This document shows positions 12,790-25,480 of a stretch of DNA of 64,000 bases, piece by piece. Numbering within the stretch: the stretch's first letter is position 1; the number at the start of each line of letters is the position of its first letter. The position numbers and the translations under genes are program-made. The stretch spans positions 977,687 to 1,041,686 of the forward strand of contig CAJJDN010000005.1 in assembly GCA_905182985.1 (NCBI GenBank), read 5' to 3'. This stretch comes from Paramecium sonneborni (Eukaryota > Ciliophora > Oligohymenophorea > Peniculida > Parameciidae). The notes under the pieces are model-generated. The model searched no databases. It was not told where the DNA came from and saw only the letters and a list, made by a program, of their open reading frames with translations.

Positions 12790-13036
12790 AAATGCGTATG
12801 GAACAATTTATGTTAGTAAAAATAGTAATAAACTTCAAAATTTTTAATGAAAATTGAATTTAATAATGACTCCTGGTTGTCTTAATTATTGAAATATTAA
12901 GTAGAGGAAGAGATAAGAATTTAAGCTTATAAAATTATATATAAATAAATAAAAATAATATTTTTAATTAAATGAATGAATATAAATGCATAAAATTTAA
13001 TATTATAATAATAAGTATTTGTAATAATATTTAAGT

Positions 13037-14900
13037 TCAGCTTATTCTAATCAACTTCATTTGAATCAATTAGTTCTTTTCTTGTTCACTAACAATGAAT
13101 GGAGAGCCATTTTCATCTAATAAGCATAATCCCATATCACTATCAATCAAATGTTTCTCTGAATTGTAAGAACATGTTAATACTCTATCATTTTTACCTA
13201 GATAGAGTAATCCTATTAAAATAATTCAATTATGATATACTTCTCTTTATTGCTTTTGTTAAGGCATTAATCATAGGTAATGGTGCTGATTTACCTCTAC
13301 TTTTACATGATACTTGACCACTATGATCATCATTTAAAATTTTGTTATAATTCTATATTTAAGATTTTTTAAAGGGATTTCTAGGAGGACTTTAGAATTC
13401 TCCTATCTAAGGGGTTTTTTATGTCTTACTAAAACCACATGTTTCATTTATTTCAAAACTTTCATTTGAATCTAATAATGAATTTTCATTGAAATCTGCA
13501 AAATCATCCAAACTAATTTCATTTTTCTTTTTAACAATACTTAATTGTTTTTTTGACTTCTAATTTGCTACAGCTGTAGAAGTAGAAAAAAAACTATTTT
13601 ATTTTGCTTATGGAGACAATTATAAAGTCAATTAAGAATTAGTATTTTTCAATTTAGTTATTTCAGATTAAAATTAAGTAACCAAAAATTATTATTAAGT
13701 TAATTATTTACTTAAATCTTGATTTTCTTTTTCGATCTATTTATTCTTCTACTTTAATTATGTAATAGTTTTTATAGATTATTATTATAATTACTAAAAT
13801 TTGCTATTCAAATTCATAAAATTCTAATTCAATTATTTACTTTCTTATTTATGATTATTGTTTTCTTAATCTCGTTCATTTATTGTATCATACATATTTT
13901 ATAATTTTTAATTAACTTACTATGTTAAATGTAATAAAGTATTTTGTATTTAATTTTTGATTGATTATAATTCATCACTCTTTTCATTATTTATTTTATT
14001 TAATAATTAATGAGCTTATTATAATTGTAATTAGTATTAATTTTGTAATTAAGTAATTTATACTTAAATAGTTTATTCTACTTTTTATCTATCTGCTTTA
14101 GAATTGAGTTTATTATTTAAATTTTCGATTTCTTATTTAAAATGTTATTCATCTTCATTCAATCTTAAAGATGTATTAGAAGATAAGTTTTTAACTAAAT
14201 GTTCACTTTATTTAGTTTTGATATCAAAATTTTCTTAGAGTTCTTTAATCTATTCATTAAGATTGTTCTATAGATTTGTGACTTTCCTATCAATTTCTAA
14301 CATAAATTATTAAGTATAATCATTCTATGTAATATTAAGATCAATATTGGTTAATTTATGTCTGAGATCTTCCTAAAACTTTCTGAATTCAACATTAAAT
14401 CTTTCTTACAATTATTAATGTTGATGAACTTTCTCAGATAATTAAGTTTATAGTTGTTAAATTTATTCATTTTATTGTTTAATAATGTTTGACTGATTAT
14501 TATCATCTTACTAAGACATATTATTGAATTAAGTTTAAGATTATACTTTATTAAGTTCTTAAATTAAGGATGCTTTGTTTAATTATTCAGTTTTTAAGGG
14601 TACACTTTATTAGTATTATTATTATTAATAAAAGGCGACAGTCTCTTATAATGATTTTCTGATTGGTGGACTTGAACCTCTAAAAATAAAAATTAATAGA
14701 TTAGAATACCTTTACTATTATGGATATTAAATATATTAAATAGGTTGATAAGGTAATTTTTATTCTTAAGAAACACATCTCATAATTTATCTTGGTTCCA
14801 ATGTTTATTAAATTGAAGAAGGTCTTAATTGACGCTATTCAATAGGTTGTTAATAAACTGCATTACCAAATGCTCTAACAGGTATACGTGAGGGTTTCAT
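13037..14900 (-). CDS. Coiled-coil protein, unknown
   Basis: Starts MKPSRIPVRAFGNAVYQQPI at 14900 and ends TGA 13037-13039. After a basic Gln-rich N-terminus of about 80 residues and a ~30-nt intron, some 380 residues are long heptad-type coiled coil (FRKFQEDLRHKLTNIDLNI; LMLEIDRKVTNLQNNLNEQI-like). A compact C-terminal segment follows across a 28-nt intron: LLYLGKNDRVLTCSYNSEKH, then LIDSDMGLCLLDENGSPFIV. That globular tail looks conserved but I cannot name it. Its start is 35 bp from the divergent SPX-EXS gene start, so both must share a very short promoter region. A cytoskeletal role is a guess from composition. Confidence 0.8.
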
Positions 14901-14935
14901 ATGTAAATTTGTTTTAACGATTAAATAATAATTAA

Positions 14936-17426
14936 ATGAAATTCGCTGTATTCTTATTAAATCATATTATACCAGAATGGGCATTAATGTATTTGAACTA
15001 TAAGGCCATTAAAGCATATTTTTCAACTTCAGGAGCACTTAAAGATTTCTTACTCTATGCCAAAAAAACTAAGACACCTTAAGAATACAAAGAAATAAAG
15101 AAAATTGTTATGGAAAAAACTTATATCATGTCAAAAATTGTTGTTGATTAAAAAGAATTTATTAAAAAGTTTAATTTAGAATTGTTTAAAATCAAGTCAT
15201 TTGTAAATGCCAAATATAATGATTTGAAAGGTAAGACTTATAAAATATAATTATAATTAATGTCAATGAATAGATATTAAAAATAATTAGAAAGAAGCAA
15301 AAAGATTTCATCCAGTAGATCTAATTCTTAAGTATCTGAAGAATTAACTGAGTAGTTAACTACTTAATAAATCAAAGTTAGACAATCTGAATTTAATTAA
15401 AATTCTAAAAAATTAAAAGAATTATGTTTTCAATTATATAATGAAGGTGTCAATTTTGAAAAATATTTAAAAGTCAATCAAGAAGCTATTAGAAAAATAT
15501 TAAAAAAATAAAATAAAAAATCTATTAAAATTAACTCAGAAGAAATCAATATAGATGAATGCAAAAAGATGGTCTAAGAAATCAATTTTAACCTTAAACA
15601 TAATAAAGTGAAATAATTATTATTTCAAGTTGAAAAGTATCTTTTAAAACACTTCTATCAAACTAAATAAAAAAATTGTAAAGAATAACTACGTAAATAT
15701 TAATTTCAAGATGTTAAAAACAATAAAGCATGGTTTTAATTTGGATTATTCACAGGTTTTTCATTTATGTTAATGTCTTTCATCATATTTTTAGCAACTT
15801 AAAAATAATTAAATATTTTAAACAATAATATTATTTATGAATCATTTCCTATTTACAGAGGTGCTTTATTATTTATACTTTATTATTGGTCTTTAACAAT
15901 AGTCATTCATTTATGGAATTTATCCAAAATTAATTATAAATTATATTTTAACTTTAATCATCATTTCTCAACAATTAATGAATAATTAAAAAGGGTTATG
16001 ACATTAACTTCAATATTTTTATTAGTTAGTCTTTTTTATATATGTGATGTTTCAAAATTAGGCATAATATTTGAAAATCTCTAAGGAGAAGAATATTTTC
16101 CATTGGTAATTTGGGCTTCTCTTTTAGTTATTATTGCATTTCCATCAAAAGTTTTTATTAATGGAAAAGGTAGAATGTGGCTCTATCGTAATTTATTACA
16201 ATCTTTAAATGCAAAATTAATAGAGCAACGCCATTTTTTCATAATTAGTCAATTTACTTCATTAATTATTCCATTTTCTGATCTCACATATACTCTATGT
16301 GAGTATTCAAAAGGAGTATTTTATTTATTTATACTAGATTTAAAATTAAGAAGAGAATGATATCAATTAGTATGATGAATGCTTTTTTATTTCAAGATAT
16401 TTTACTTTAGTTTTAGTATTATTCCCATATCTTATTCTAATAATTTAAATCATTTTTTTGACTTAAAAATAATAAAATTCAAATTTATATTTATTTGAAT
16501 TCATAAGAAATGTATTATCCATGACTCTAATAGTTTTTGCAACATTATCTTATGAAAAAGAAACCTTTTTTTTTTATTGGTTTGGAATAGCTATTCTTAT
16601 AGGCTTTTTTAATATTCTGTTTGCTTTTAAAAAATGGAGTTATTTGGACTTAAAAGATAAGAAAAAAAAAAAACAATTGTTAACAAATAAGCAAAAATTA
16701 TTAATTATATATATTCCTTTTGCAATTTTATAACCATTATCTATATCTACTTCAATCTTTGGTTGTTTTGATAAAACTGAATAACACAGTCTTCTAATAT
16801 TATATATTGGAATTGCTGAATTGATAAGAAGTAAATTTAAAATATAATTAATATTTAGGAATGATAATTAATTATTATATTGTTGATGCTGAACACTTTA
16901 AAAATAAACAAAGATATTAAACAGTTGGTCAGTATGAATTTCCATTTGAAGAATGTTGTACAAAGATACAAAAACAATAGCTTTTGTAAGATAAACTTTA
17001 ATTTATTTAAGATAATATGAATCTGATGATAGTGATAATGAAACGAATGATAAAAATCAAAGAAAAATTGATATTGATGTTATCCTTACTCAAAATGAAC
17101 CTTAATAATAAAATAGAACAGATTTTGGACTTTTTATATAGGGTCAATCAACATTTAATTAATTTAAAACATTTTAGGAACCAACAGAGAAATAAGTTAA
17201 TTAATTAAAAATATCTGAATTAATAGTAAAGGAATCAGAGAAAGCTTTAGGGGATAGTTTTTTAAATTATGATATAAACAATTTTAAACCAGATGAATTA
17301 AATTAATTAATTCATTATTAATAGATACCAGAAGGTGATTTATAGAGTTTACATATCAATAATAAGAATTCCAAAGAGGAAATAAATAAATTGTATGAAG
17401 AATTTGGAATAAAAATAAAATAATGA
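14936..17426 (+). CDS. SPX-EXS domain protein, XPR1/SYG1/PHO1-type phosphate exporter
   Basis: The N-terminus is an SPX domain: MKFAVFLLNHIIPEWALMYL, NYKAIKAYF, and the basic helix IRKILKKQNKK that in the family binds inositol pyrophosphates. Several transmembrane helices follow (FGLFTGFSFMLMSFIIF; YRGALLFILYYWSLTIVIHL). The EXS domain then reads FPSKVFINGKGRMWLYRNLL, IIPFSDLTYTLCEY and RRMIINYYIVDAEHFKN. Introns seen: a 22-nt one within 16312-16340, a 28-nt one before RMIINYY, and a 26-nt one before the acidic cytoplasmic tail (YESDDSDNETND...). The family exports phosphate from the cytosol under SPX control; that role is inferred by homology. Start chosen at the SPX methionine. Confidence 0.93.
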
Positions 17427-17499
17427 ATAACTATATATAAGTATGAATTGTAATATATATATATATATATAAATCAAAAAAATAATTAACGTTTATAAA

Positions 17500-19133
17500 A
17501 TGAGTTAACGAGATCTAAGTAATTTGATTACTATAAATCTAAATGATCCTTAATAATATCAAGACTTATTAGCTTATTATAGATCAAAATTAGGAGAATT
17601 TGAGAAGGAAAGATTTGAATGGTTAACAAAATTAGAGGAAATAAAAATATAGTATGAAGATAAACATTAATAAGAATGGGAATTATTGAAAAGAAAATAA
17701 GAGATTAAAGAATTGTAATAAACAGTAGGAGAAGCAAAGGTAAATCTAAAATAAAAGAATTAGTTAATGTTATTTGAGGAAAGATAAGCAAGATTAAAAT
17801 TATAAAAAGAGAATGATGCTTTAAAAGTTAGAGAATTGGAAGATAAAAAAAAGATTGCTGAATTAATGGCAATGATTGAGCCAATTGAAGAATAAGTAGT
17901 ATTATAAAAAGATTTAAGACCTGAAGTAACTACAAAATATACAGGTGATACTATGGCAGTAAGAGAAAAATAAGGAAAGTATAAATTATAATTTAAATAT
18001 ATAGTGTTAAAATGCATAATATTAATTAAGGAAGAAGTATTTTAAAAACAGTTTATATGCCAAATGAATAATTAAATGCTTATTAATTAGAAAATGAAAA
18101 TTTGAAAAAATAAGTTGAAAATGCAGAAACTATATTAACTTAATAATTTGCAGCTTTGAGAGAAGAATTAAGAGCTAAAGAAGTTGAAAATAATTTAAGA
18201 ATAAAAGAAGATTAATAAAAATTAGATTAATTGGTTTAAAAAGTATAAAAATTAGAAAAATAAAATGTTGAACTTGTAAAAGGTATAATTTATAAATATA
18301 TTAATAAATAGATAGTTATTTGTAAAAATAGAAATTTTAGAATAAAGAGAAATAAATGTAGGAAGATTTAGAAGTATCTAAATTAAAAAATTAAAAATTG
18401 AAAATGGAATTGGATTAAATTTAAAAGAAATACAATATAGAGAATAAAACAGCTTTAGAATTACTAGAGAAAAAATCAGATGAATATAATAAAAAATTTA
18501 GAAGTCAAATAAGATCAAAAGATGAGCAATTATCAATAATAAAAGAATAATATGAATAAGTTTAGAATATTTATATAAGTAAAATTTAATAATTAGAGGA
18601 GAATCTATCAAAATTAATAGAGAAGTATTATTTTATTAAATGTAGATATTAATAATTGGAGAAGAGGAGATCTTTAGAAATTGAAGGATTTAAGAATGAT
18701 ATAAAAATTTTGACAAAGAAAGTAAAAGATTATGAGAAATAATCACAAAATGGTGATAAATAAAATGAGAACAAATCTCCTGAAGATTTAGCTAAATATT
18801 AAGAAGAAGCATAATAACTTAAATAATAATTAGCAAAAGAGACTGGTATAATATATTCTTCTGGAAAAAAAAGTAATACAAATAATTAGCAATAAACTAT
18901 AAAAGTTAAAAGCAGTCAATAAAGAGGTGCATCAAAAACGATGAAATAAAGTAATAAATAAAATAAGAAAGTAGAAAATAATTAAAGTATGATATAATAA
19001 TTAATTTATAGATTAGACAGATTAGAAAGAAGATGACAATGCATCTGAATCTGTACCAATGCATGAATTGGAAGATATTCAAAGATAATTAGAAGAACTT
19101 TAATATTAAATGGATAAAGCTAAGAAAGAATGA
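17500..19133 (+). CDS. CCDC77: CCDC77 homologue (centrosomal/basal-body coiled coil)
   Basis: Matches CCDC77 along its length. Near the N-terminus is QDLLAYYRSKLGEFEKER, then KRKQEIKELQQTVGEAKVNL, then NDALKVRELEDKKKIAELMA. Later comes SILKTVYMPNEQLNAYQLEN and a C-terminal block KRRSLEIEGFKNDIKILTKK. Introns of 26, 21 and 25 nt (plus one near 18290-18340 not fully resolved) restore one frame. The protein is almost entirely alpha-helical coiled coil with a short acidic C-terminus (LEDIQRQLEELQYQMDKAKK). Human CCDC77 is reported at centrosomes; a basal-body role here is inferred. It follows the SPX-EXS gene by 73 bp on the same strand. Confidence 0.85.
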
Positions 19134-19218
19134 AAATATAATATATTAATTTTATATACTATTTGTATTTTATCAGATACTTACTTCTAATTATAAATTT
19201 AATTTGTTAATACGTTGG

Positions 19219-20627
19219 ATGCAAATTCATAATTCATCTGCTCATAATTTAACTAAGTGCGAATCATTCTCGCATTTATCTCCATAAGCCTAAGAAGCTC
19301 TTTAAAGTTTAAAAAAAATAAAGAATTTTGGATGTGAAAAAACAAATGATCTCTTAGACGTTAAAAAAAGCACTTCTGATAATATTAATAATCTATTAAA
19401 CATCCCTGGAACTAAAGTAGATTAAGTTTCAAAACATCTACCATAAAATGAATTTATAGGAACTCAAAATTTCTCTTTTCTTTAGAAGTATTCAATTGAT
19501 AATTAACTTTAAATAGTTCTAAATAATTATTAGCTTTTAAGAGTTCCAAAGTTTTAGATGATCTTACACCTGATTTTTCAGATGCTCTTTCAAGTGAAAG
19601 AAAATAAATAAGTGAAACTGAATAAAATCAACAATTCTTTCAAAAATAGTTAAAATTAATTTAAAACTTACAGATTAAACAATCCTAAAATACAAATACT
19701 ATTAATAAAGGTTTTATAAGAAAATCTTATTAAGAAAAGGAGAATAAGTTAAATCTAAATTAGAAAAAAAATTATTAATAAAATAGATTAAGTGATTTAA
19801 TATCAAAAGAAATTAATAAAAACACCATTACAGAATCAAAAAATAATCTTCGAAAAAATTCATATACAAGTTAAAATACTCATAATTCATCATAAACTAA
19901 ATGCAATTTATCTATCTAATAAGATTATTTATATTAGAAAGCAATATTTTAATAAGAAAAATTGAAGACTTATATAGAGAAAGGCTAAATAATGAATAAT
20001 ATAAAAGAGATGAAAGAGTGTACATTTAATCCTAGGATTAATTAAAAATCTAAAATAGATAATACTAGCACTTTTTTTGAAAGATAAAACATTTGGATGA
20101 GAAAAAAAAATGATAAAATATCTGAGTAAGTAGAAATATAAAAAGAGAAAGCAATTAGAGAAGTAAATATTAAAATTTCATATTAGTGTACATTTAGTCC
20201 AAATTAAAAAGATAATAGTAATACAAGAGTTAATAGTTGTGATGTTTATTATAGAAATTTGTAATGGCAGAATAAATTAAATAGAAAAAAATAACAGTTA
20301 AGAAATTCGATGATTGATTTAAAAAATAATGATAGAAAGACAACTAAAATATAAATGCAACGATCTAATTCTACATAATTAATTAATCAATAAACTGATT
20401 TAAGATAATTGCTAGAAATTCAATTTAAACTTGATGCTCCAAAATTTATGAAAAGTATTACTACTACAAATTAAGGTAGTGAAACTACTATAACTCCAAA
20501 TTCTTAATGTGGATATTCTGAACTTGGTAAAAGAAAAAATAGCATTGAATAAATTGAGCAAAAATATAAATTACTTTATGATTTGGTGCACAATGTAACT
20601 AAAAATCCATCTAAAAAAAAAAAATGA
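19219..20627 (+). CDS. Low-complexity protein with TFxPxIN repeats, unknown
   Basis: Starts MQIHNSSAHNLTKCESFSHL; a 29-nt intron near 19488-19516 joins the second exon. The Asn/Lys/Gln-rich protein carries two copies of a short motif: ECTFNPRINQKS and CTFSPNQKD. Each is followed by an aromatic/basic segment (ERQNIWMRKKNDK; YYRNLQWQNKLNRKK). Such CTFxPxIN-then-W..K repeats recur in many protist proteins of unknown function and often suggest microtubule or cytoskeletal association, but that is only an association. It ends KNPSKKKK at TGA 20625-20627, convergent with the AGC kinase 59 bp away. Confidence 0.8.
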
Positions 20628-20686
20628 ATGGCATATCCATATTTCTACTTTAAAAAAAATAAATTTAATTAATTATAGTAAAGAAA

Positions 20687-21926
20687 TCAAAATTCCCATT
20701 ATTCTTCTTTTTAAGGAGGAGATGCAGAATAAGAAAATCCTTAATATGGACTGTGCAATTATTCTTCTGTTGATAATGAATTAGGCTATGAGAAGATAGG
20801 TTCTTTGATGAAACACTATATTATAAATAAATTGTTATACATCATCAAAATATTAAACATCATCATCACTATTTAATTATGGAACAAATACTGGAGGTAC
20901 TTATTTATTTAATATCATATTCCAATCTATATTTTTAAACCATGGATGTTTTTTAATCTATTATATTTAATTCCATTTATACTTCATTTGCTGAATTAAT
21001 TCTAGAATTTGGATCTTTTTGCAATAATTTTGATAATAAATCTTTTAATTGAGAAGAAACACCAATTTTTTTGTAATTAATTTCATGATGAAGAATTTAA
21101 TTAAATAATTCTTCTTTAGTTTCTGCATAAAATGCTGGTTAACCAATTACCATTTCATAAATCAAAGTTCCAAATGTCCACCAATCAGCTGCTTTTCCAT
21201 GATTTCCTGCTAATAATTCTGGAGCCAAATACTCAGCTGTTCCACATTTCGAATGTGCTCCAAAATTACCTTGAATTCCTTATTTAGAGAATCCGAAATC
21301 TGTTAATTTTATATAACCTTCTGAATCAATCAAAATATTTTCTGGTTTTAAACTTATTTCTTTAATAAATATATTTACTCTCTATAAATTATATCTTATT
21401 CATGTAAGTATTAGAAGGCTAGGATAATTTGAGATGCATAAAACTTAGCTCTTTTATTATTAATAATTTATTTACTGTTCTTCAGTTAATTTGTTTTTTT
21501 AAACTAATAAATTGTATAGTTCTCCACCTGGACAATATTGTAAACAAAAGTATAACTTAGTTTCATTTTAGAATGCATATTCTAATTTTATTATGAATGG
21601 ATGCTGACAGTTTTACTAAAAATATAAATTCTATTATAATTACAAGAATGTTTCTCTCTGCATAGATTTATTTCACTTAATGATTTTATACCAATTAGGT
21701 TTTTTTGATCACCTTAAGAGCATATGTTTTTTGGTTGTCCTTTTTTCTTACAAGAACAACCTTACCTATTGAACCTTTTCCTATTACACTTAAAAGATGG
21801 AATTAATCAAGAGATACTTTCTTTCTATCTGATGATAAACTATTTTTTGAATCCCTATAAATACTTATGTTATTGTATCAAATACACTACATTTAGACCT
21901 ATATTTTTATCTTAGTTATTTTTCAT
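20687..21926 (-). CDS. AGC-family protein kinase
   Basis: Catalytic domain directly visible: Gly loop [17 protein letters not shown], the HRDLKPEN region (an intron is likely nearby), LTDFGFSK, then [20 protein letters not shown] and [20 protein letters not shown]. The C-terminal AGC tail reads [23 protein letters not shown], then after a 25-nt intron KEPIFSQPNS and [18 protein letters not shown]. The start at 21926 is set by a 31-nt intron that joins [13 protein letters not shown] to [13 protein letters not shown]. The turn and FSYS sequence resemble the phosphorylated turn and hydrophobic motifs, but the usual FxxF is incomplete. PKA/PKG/AKT subtype is not decidable. An apparent plus-strand frame at 20628-20870 is the antisense shadow of this tail. 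Confidence 0.93.
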
Positions 21927-22322
21927 GACTTTTATTTATGTTTTTTTTCTAATTTAAAAACGAAATTAATAAAATAAAAGTAAAGAAAAATTATTGCAAA
22001 AAAAAACTGATTAAAAATTGTTAATCAATTTAAAAATCTTCATTCTTTGGTTTAATTCATCTTATATTTGTTTTTATTAAAATTATACCCTTATTAGAAG
22101 TTTCTTAACTTTTTTGTAATTAAAAATAAAGAAAATATTAAAATATCATATAAAACATAAAAGAAACTAAAGTATTGTAGTATTTAATCTATTTACTTTT
22201 ATAAAGATTCATTAATGAGATGAATTTATTTTATTTTTAAATTTGTTCTGAATTGAATCGTTTAAAAATAATACATTTATTATTTATTTATGATATAGAA
22301 TTAAATAACAATAAAAATATTT
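21927..22322. other. Intergenic, nothing recognised
   Basis: About 396 bp of AT-rich sequence between the AGC kinase start and the end of the MFS carrier gene (both minus strand). All frames are broken by TGA or read as low-complexity. It should contain the AGC kinase promoter. Confidence 0.6.
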
Positions 22323-23800
22323 TCATAGAGTCTTTTTATCTTCGTTTTAATTTCTCTAATTTGGCTAAGTTCGAATAGGTTGCTAAATTAAAAGATAGTG
22401 TTATTACTCTTAAAATTATAAAAATCAAAATTAATCCAATGCAACTTATAAAAAAGTAAATCTAAATAATTTCTTGTATTGCATGAATTTCTTATAAAGA
22501 ATCGCTGTTTGGCAATTTATTTAAAAATAGTCCATAAAAACACATTTCTATCAAGCTGATTATCCATTAAATGTTTATACAATATAAAATTCCAAATTCT
22601 GGCAATTAATATGGAATAATAGAAAATATTTATGTTCCTATTCCTAAACAATAGCCTAATTATAAGAGAATTAAAGCCCAGATTGAATCTGAAAATCCTA
22701 AAAATGCTAAAGCAATGCAAATGAGGGATTATCCAATTAAAGTTATAATTTTTTTTCTTTTAATAAAATGATAAAATATCATTTATAACAAAATTACAAA
22801 CAATCCAGATCCAAAAGAACAATAATAATATTTATCAAAACTACTTTTATAAGATTTATTCATAGGTGTAAAAAGGAATGAAAAAATTAAGGTTTCTCCA
22901 GTAAATTATGTAAGCACAATTAATAGACAACATTTAAAATACTTTTTTAAATACGGTTTCGAAATAAGATATTCAGATTGATTTGCTTAAAGATTGCCTT
23001 TCAAAGTTTGTTACTAAAATCCAAAGTAGGTTTAAATGTTATCATTATCATTATGAATTTCTTAATATATCATTTTCGATCTTCTTTAATCTTTAAGAGT
23101 ATAAAGATAGTATTATGGAGTTTCAATTTATAAAAATTAAAGTAATACCATTCTAATAAAACAAATAAAGTTGAGTATTAAAACAATTTTCAGCGAAGTT
23201 GTGAATTCATCTTTTATAATTTTAAAAGTAAATATTCCTAAAAATTAACCAATAAGGAGTTGAAGTGGAAATAGCTTAAAGAAAAATTAGCTTTCTTTTT
23301 TAGAACACATTTATTTGACATAAATGATTGATTTGGCATAATTTATGCCATTAGCAATTCCAACAAATATTCTTAAAATCAGATATATTTAAACAAAGAC
23401 ATTTTAAGGTTTGAAAATATTATGTTTATCATCTTATGAGGAAGTTTGATCTGAATTAGATTAATCATCAATAGAAATTTGCAATAAAAGAATAGTGCAA
23501 TTAGCTAAGAAATAAATTACATCAGAGAGGAGAAAAACAAATTTACTGGATTAATTTGCTAATAATCTAAAGATTAATTAGTAAATAATACTTGTAAATT
23601 TCTGATCCTAAAACACAACCAAAAATATAGATTCCATTTTATAATACTAAAGTTTCTGTAGCTTATTTTGAATTATCTTATGAATAGACAAAGGAATCTA
23701 AATTATGAATAGGTAGAGATTATTAGAGTGACAATTGAAAAATGTTTAAAGTTCCTATGAGTGGGAAAATAAATTTTTTAAGTTTAGGTATTTGTAGCAT
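22323..23800 (-). CDS. MFS transporter, sugar-porter-like
   Basis: About 450 residues with roughly twelve hydrophobic helices. Two family marks are visible. One is a glycine-rich helix then charged end, ILRIFVGIANGINYAKSIIY followed by KQMCSKKE, corresponding to the sugar-porter loop signature. The other is IETPQYYLYTLKDQ at the centre, corresponding to the PESPRYL motif after helix 6. The N-terminus is MLQIPKLKKFIFPLIGTLNI. The last intron is 25 nt and gives the hydrophilic end RQPIRTQPNQ to TGA 22323-22325. An internal intron near 23580-23610 is likely but not pinned. Substrate cannot be deduced. Weak conservation of both signatures suggests a divergent member. Confidence 0.8.
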
Positions 23801-23895
23801 AAAATGTAGAAATAATTATTATTATTTATAATAAAAATATATATAGTGATTAGAATAAGATATGAAGTTCTTGAATGTATGAATAGATAGAAATA

Positions 23896-25445
23896 TCAAT
23901 ATTTATTTTATTTGACAATTCTTGAGATTCTTTCTCTTGGATATTTTGGAATGATTTTAGAAAATGTACCTGGTACATACATAGTTTTAGGTAATTTAGT
24001 AACAGAATTAGATAAAGGATTTGAATTTGGTTCAGTAAGAATATGGGAAGGTATTTAAGGAATAGTTTATGTTAATTAGATTTATGGTAATTTAGTAGTA
24101 TTAGGTGTAATAATAGTGGAAGAAGGTTCATTAATTATTAATTCATCATAATGATCTGAGAGAATTGAAATAGTTCCATTTAGTTTTTATAAGATAGATG
24201 AATTTAATGATTAGATACTTTAATCTCCATTAATAGATAAAGGATTATTTTGAGGATTTGATTAGTAATTGGATGATTTAATTTAATTTTCAGTTAGATT
24301 TAATTTTTTATTATTAAGATTAGACTATACTGGTTGATTTGTAATGATTGAATATTCTTCTTTAGTCATTTTTAAATGTATTTAAGATAGAGTTTTTTAT
24401 AAATCTCTAGGATCTTTGATTTCAATTAAAGAATGTTAACGATCATTTCTTTTTTCATTTGTACCTTCAATGAAAGCAACTCCTTTTTGTAATTAAATAA
24501 TATCAATTTAGGATGTGCTAAAACGATTAGATAAAGTAGAAGGATTACATTATTCAATGGTTTTCTTTTTATAATTATTAATGGATTCTAATTATTTTTT
24601 ATGATTAGGAAAGAGGTCTTTAACTTCAAGTAATACTCTTTTTTCTTGGATATCTTTATAAGTTTTTGGATAACGTTCAACATCAGGTGGTTTCTAAACA
24701 AGGACTCTTCCTTCAAAATCGTAAGTGTATTTGGCTAAGTAAGTTGATTAATACATTTAGAATCAACATTTAATCTTTTAAGTTATCTATTCATTTCTTG
24801 GTATTCTTATTTCTTAATAAGATCTTATGTCTGTTTTTATTATTAATTAAATATCTATCTTGCTTTAGCTTATCTCATAGATTCAATCTCAGTATCGAAA
24901 TCAAGATCATCATCTAAATCTCCCATTTTTACTGGTTAAGTATCAAATCTCTCTATTTCTACTCTAGGAATCATTGTAGTTTATAATTTTGATTCTCTTC
25001 TAAAAGATCTATTTTCAATTAATATTCTTTTAGAATTTAAAACTTAACCAATCATTCTTCTCCAATGTTCTATTCGACATGGTTAAGGTTCAATTTCATC
25101 TTCATTAAAATCAATCTAATTAATATCTTCTATTTAATCTATAATAATCATATTAATAAATTATTCTGTCCAATTACATCCAAATGGTATCAATTAATTC
25201 ATTATATTATTCTCTTAAATAATTCTATTTGCTTTTTATATTATTTATCCACAAATAAATTTACTCACTATAATACTTTCTGTTAACATTTAACCCAATT
25301 ATTCATCTTCATAATTTTAACATAATAGTTCCAAATTTGGAAAATCTTAAAATTATATAGATAATATACCATGTATACTCATTTAAGATAATTTACGTTT
25401 AGGAGATCCTGGTTAACTTGATACTTCAATACTCCTTCTTTTCAT
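23896..25445 (-). CDS. Unknown soluble protein with the shortest intron of the window
   Basis: Starts MKRRSIEVSSQPGSPKRKLS at 25445. A first helical half (QIIQKANRIIQENNIMNQL) contains a DE-rich patch (NQIDFNEDEIEPQPCRIEHW). A conserved-looking core reads KYTYDFEGRVLVQKPPDVER, then YPKTYKDIQEKRVLLEVKDL. A Pro/Thr/Asn-rich C-terminus ends KYIPRERISRIVKQNKY-like at TGA 23896-23898. The core is in frame only when a 20-nt intron (24735-24754, GTATTAATCAACTTACTTAG) is removed. Unrecognised; no enzyme motif. The DFEGxVLVxKPP core resembles conserved segments in other alveolate proteins of unknown function, but I cannot name the family. Confidence 0.75.
24735..24754 (-). other. 20-nt intron
   Basis: GTATTAATCAACTTACTTAG on the minus strand. 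Removing it joins NVDSK and SKYTYDFEGRVLVQK in one frame; without it the downstream core is out of frame. Among the shortest spliceosomal introns known (Paramecium introns are usually 20-34 nt). Confidence 0.7.
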
Positions 25446-25480
25446 TTATAAAATAATAATTATTAATTCATTAAAATTAA

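Noticed and set aside
16103..16733. Two separate plus-strand standard-code frames
   Set aside because: They are pieces of the EXS domain of one SPX-EXS gene, separated by an intron and by TAA/TAG codons that mean Gln here.
17455..17475. (TA)n run 5' of the CCDC77 gene as a repeat element or promoter
   Set aside because: Short TA runs occur all over this AT-rich sequence; nothing sets this one apart.
20628..20870. Plus-strand frame starting MAYPYFYFKKNK, looking like a small gene
   Set aside because: It lies antisense to the AGC kinase C-terminal tail ([20 protein letters not shown]), which is supported by a 25-nt intron and family motifs.
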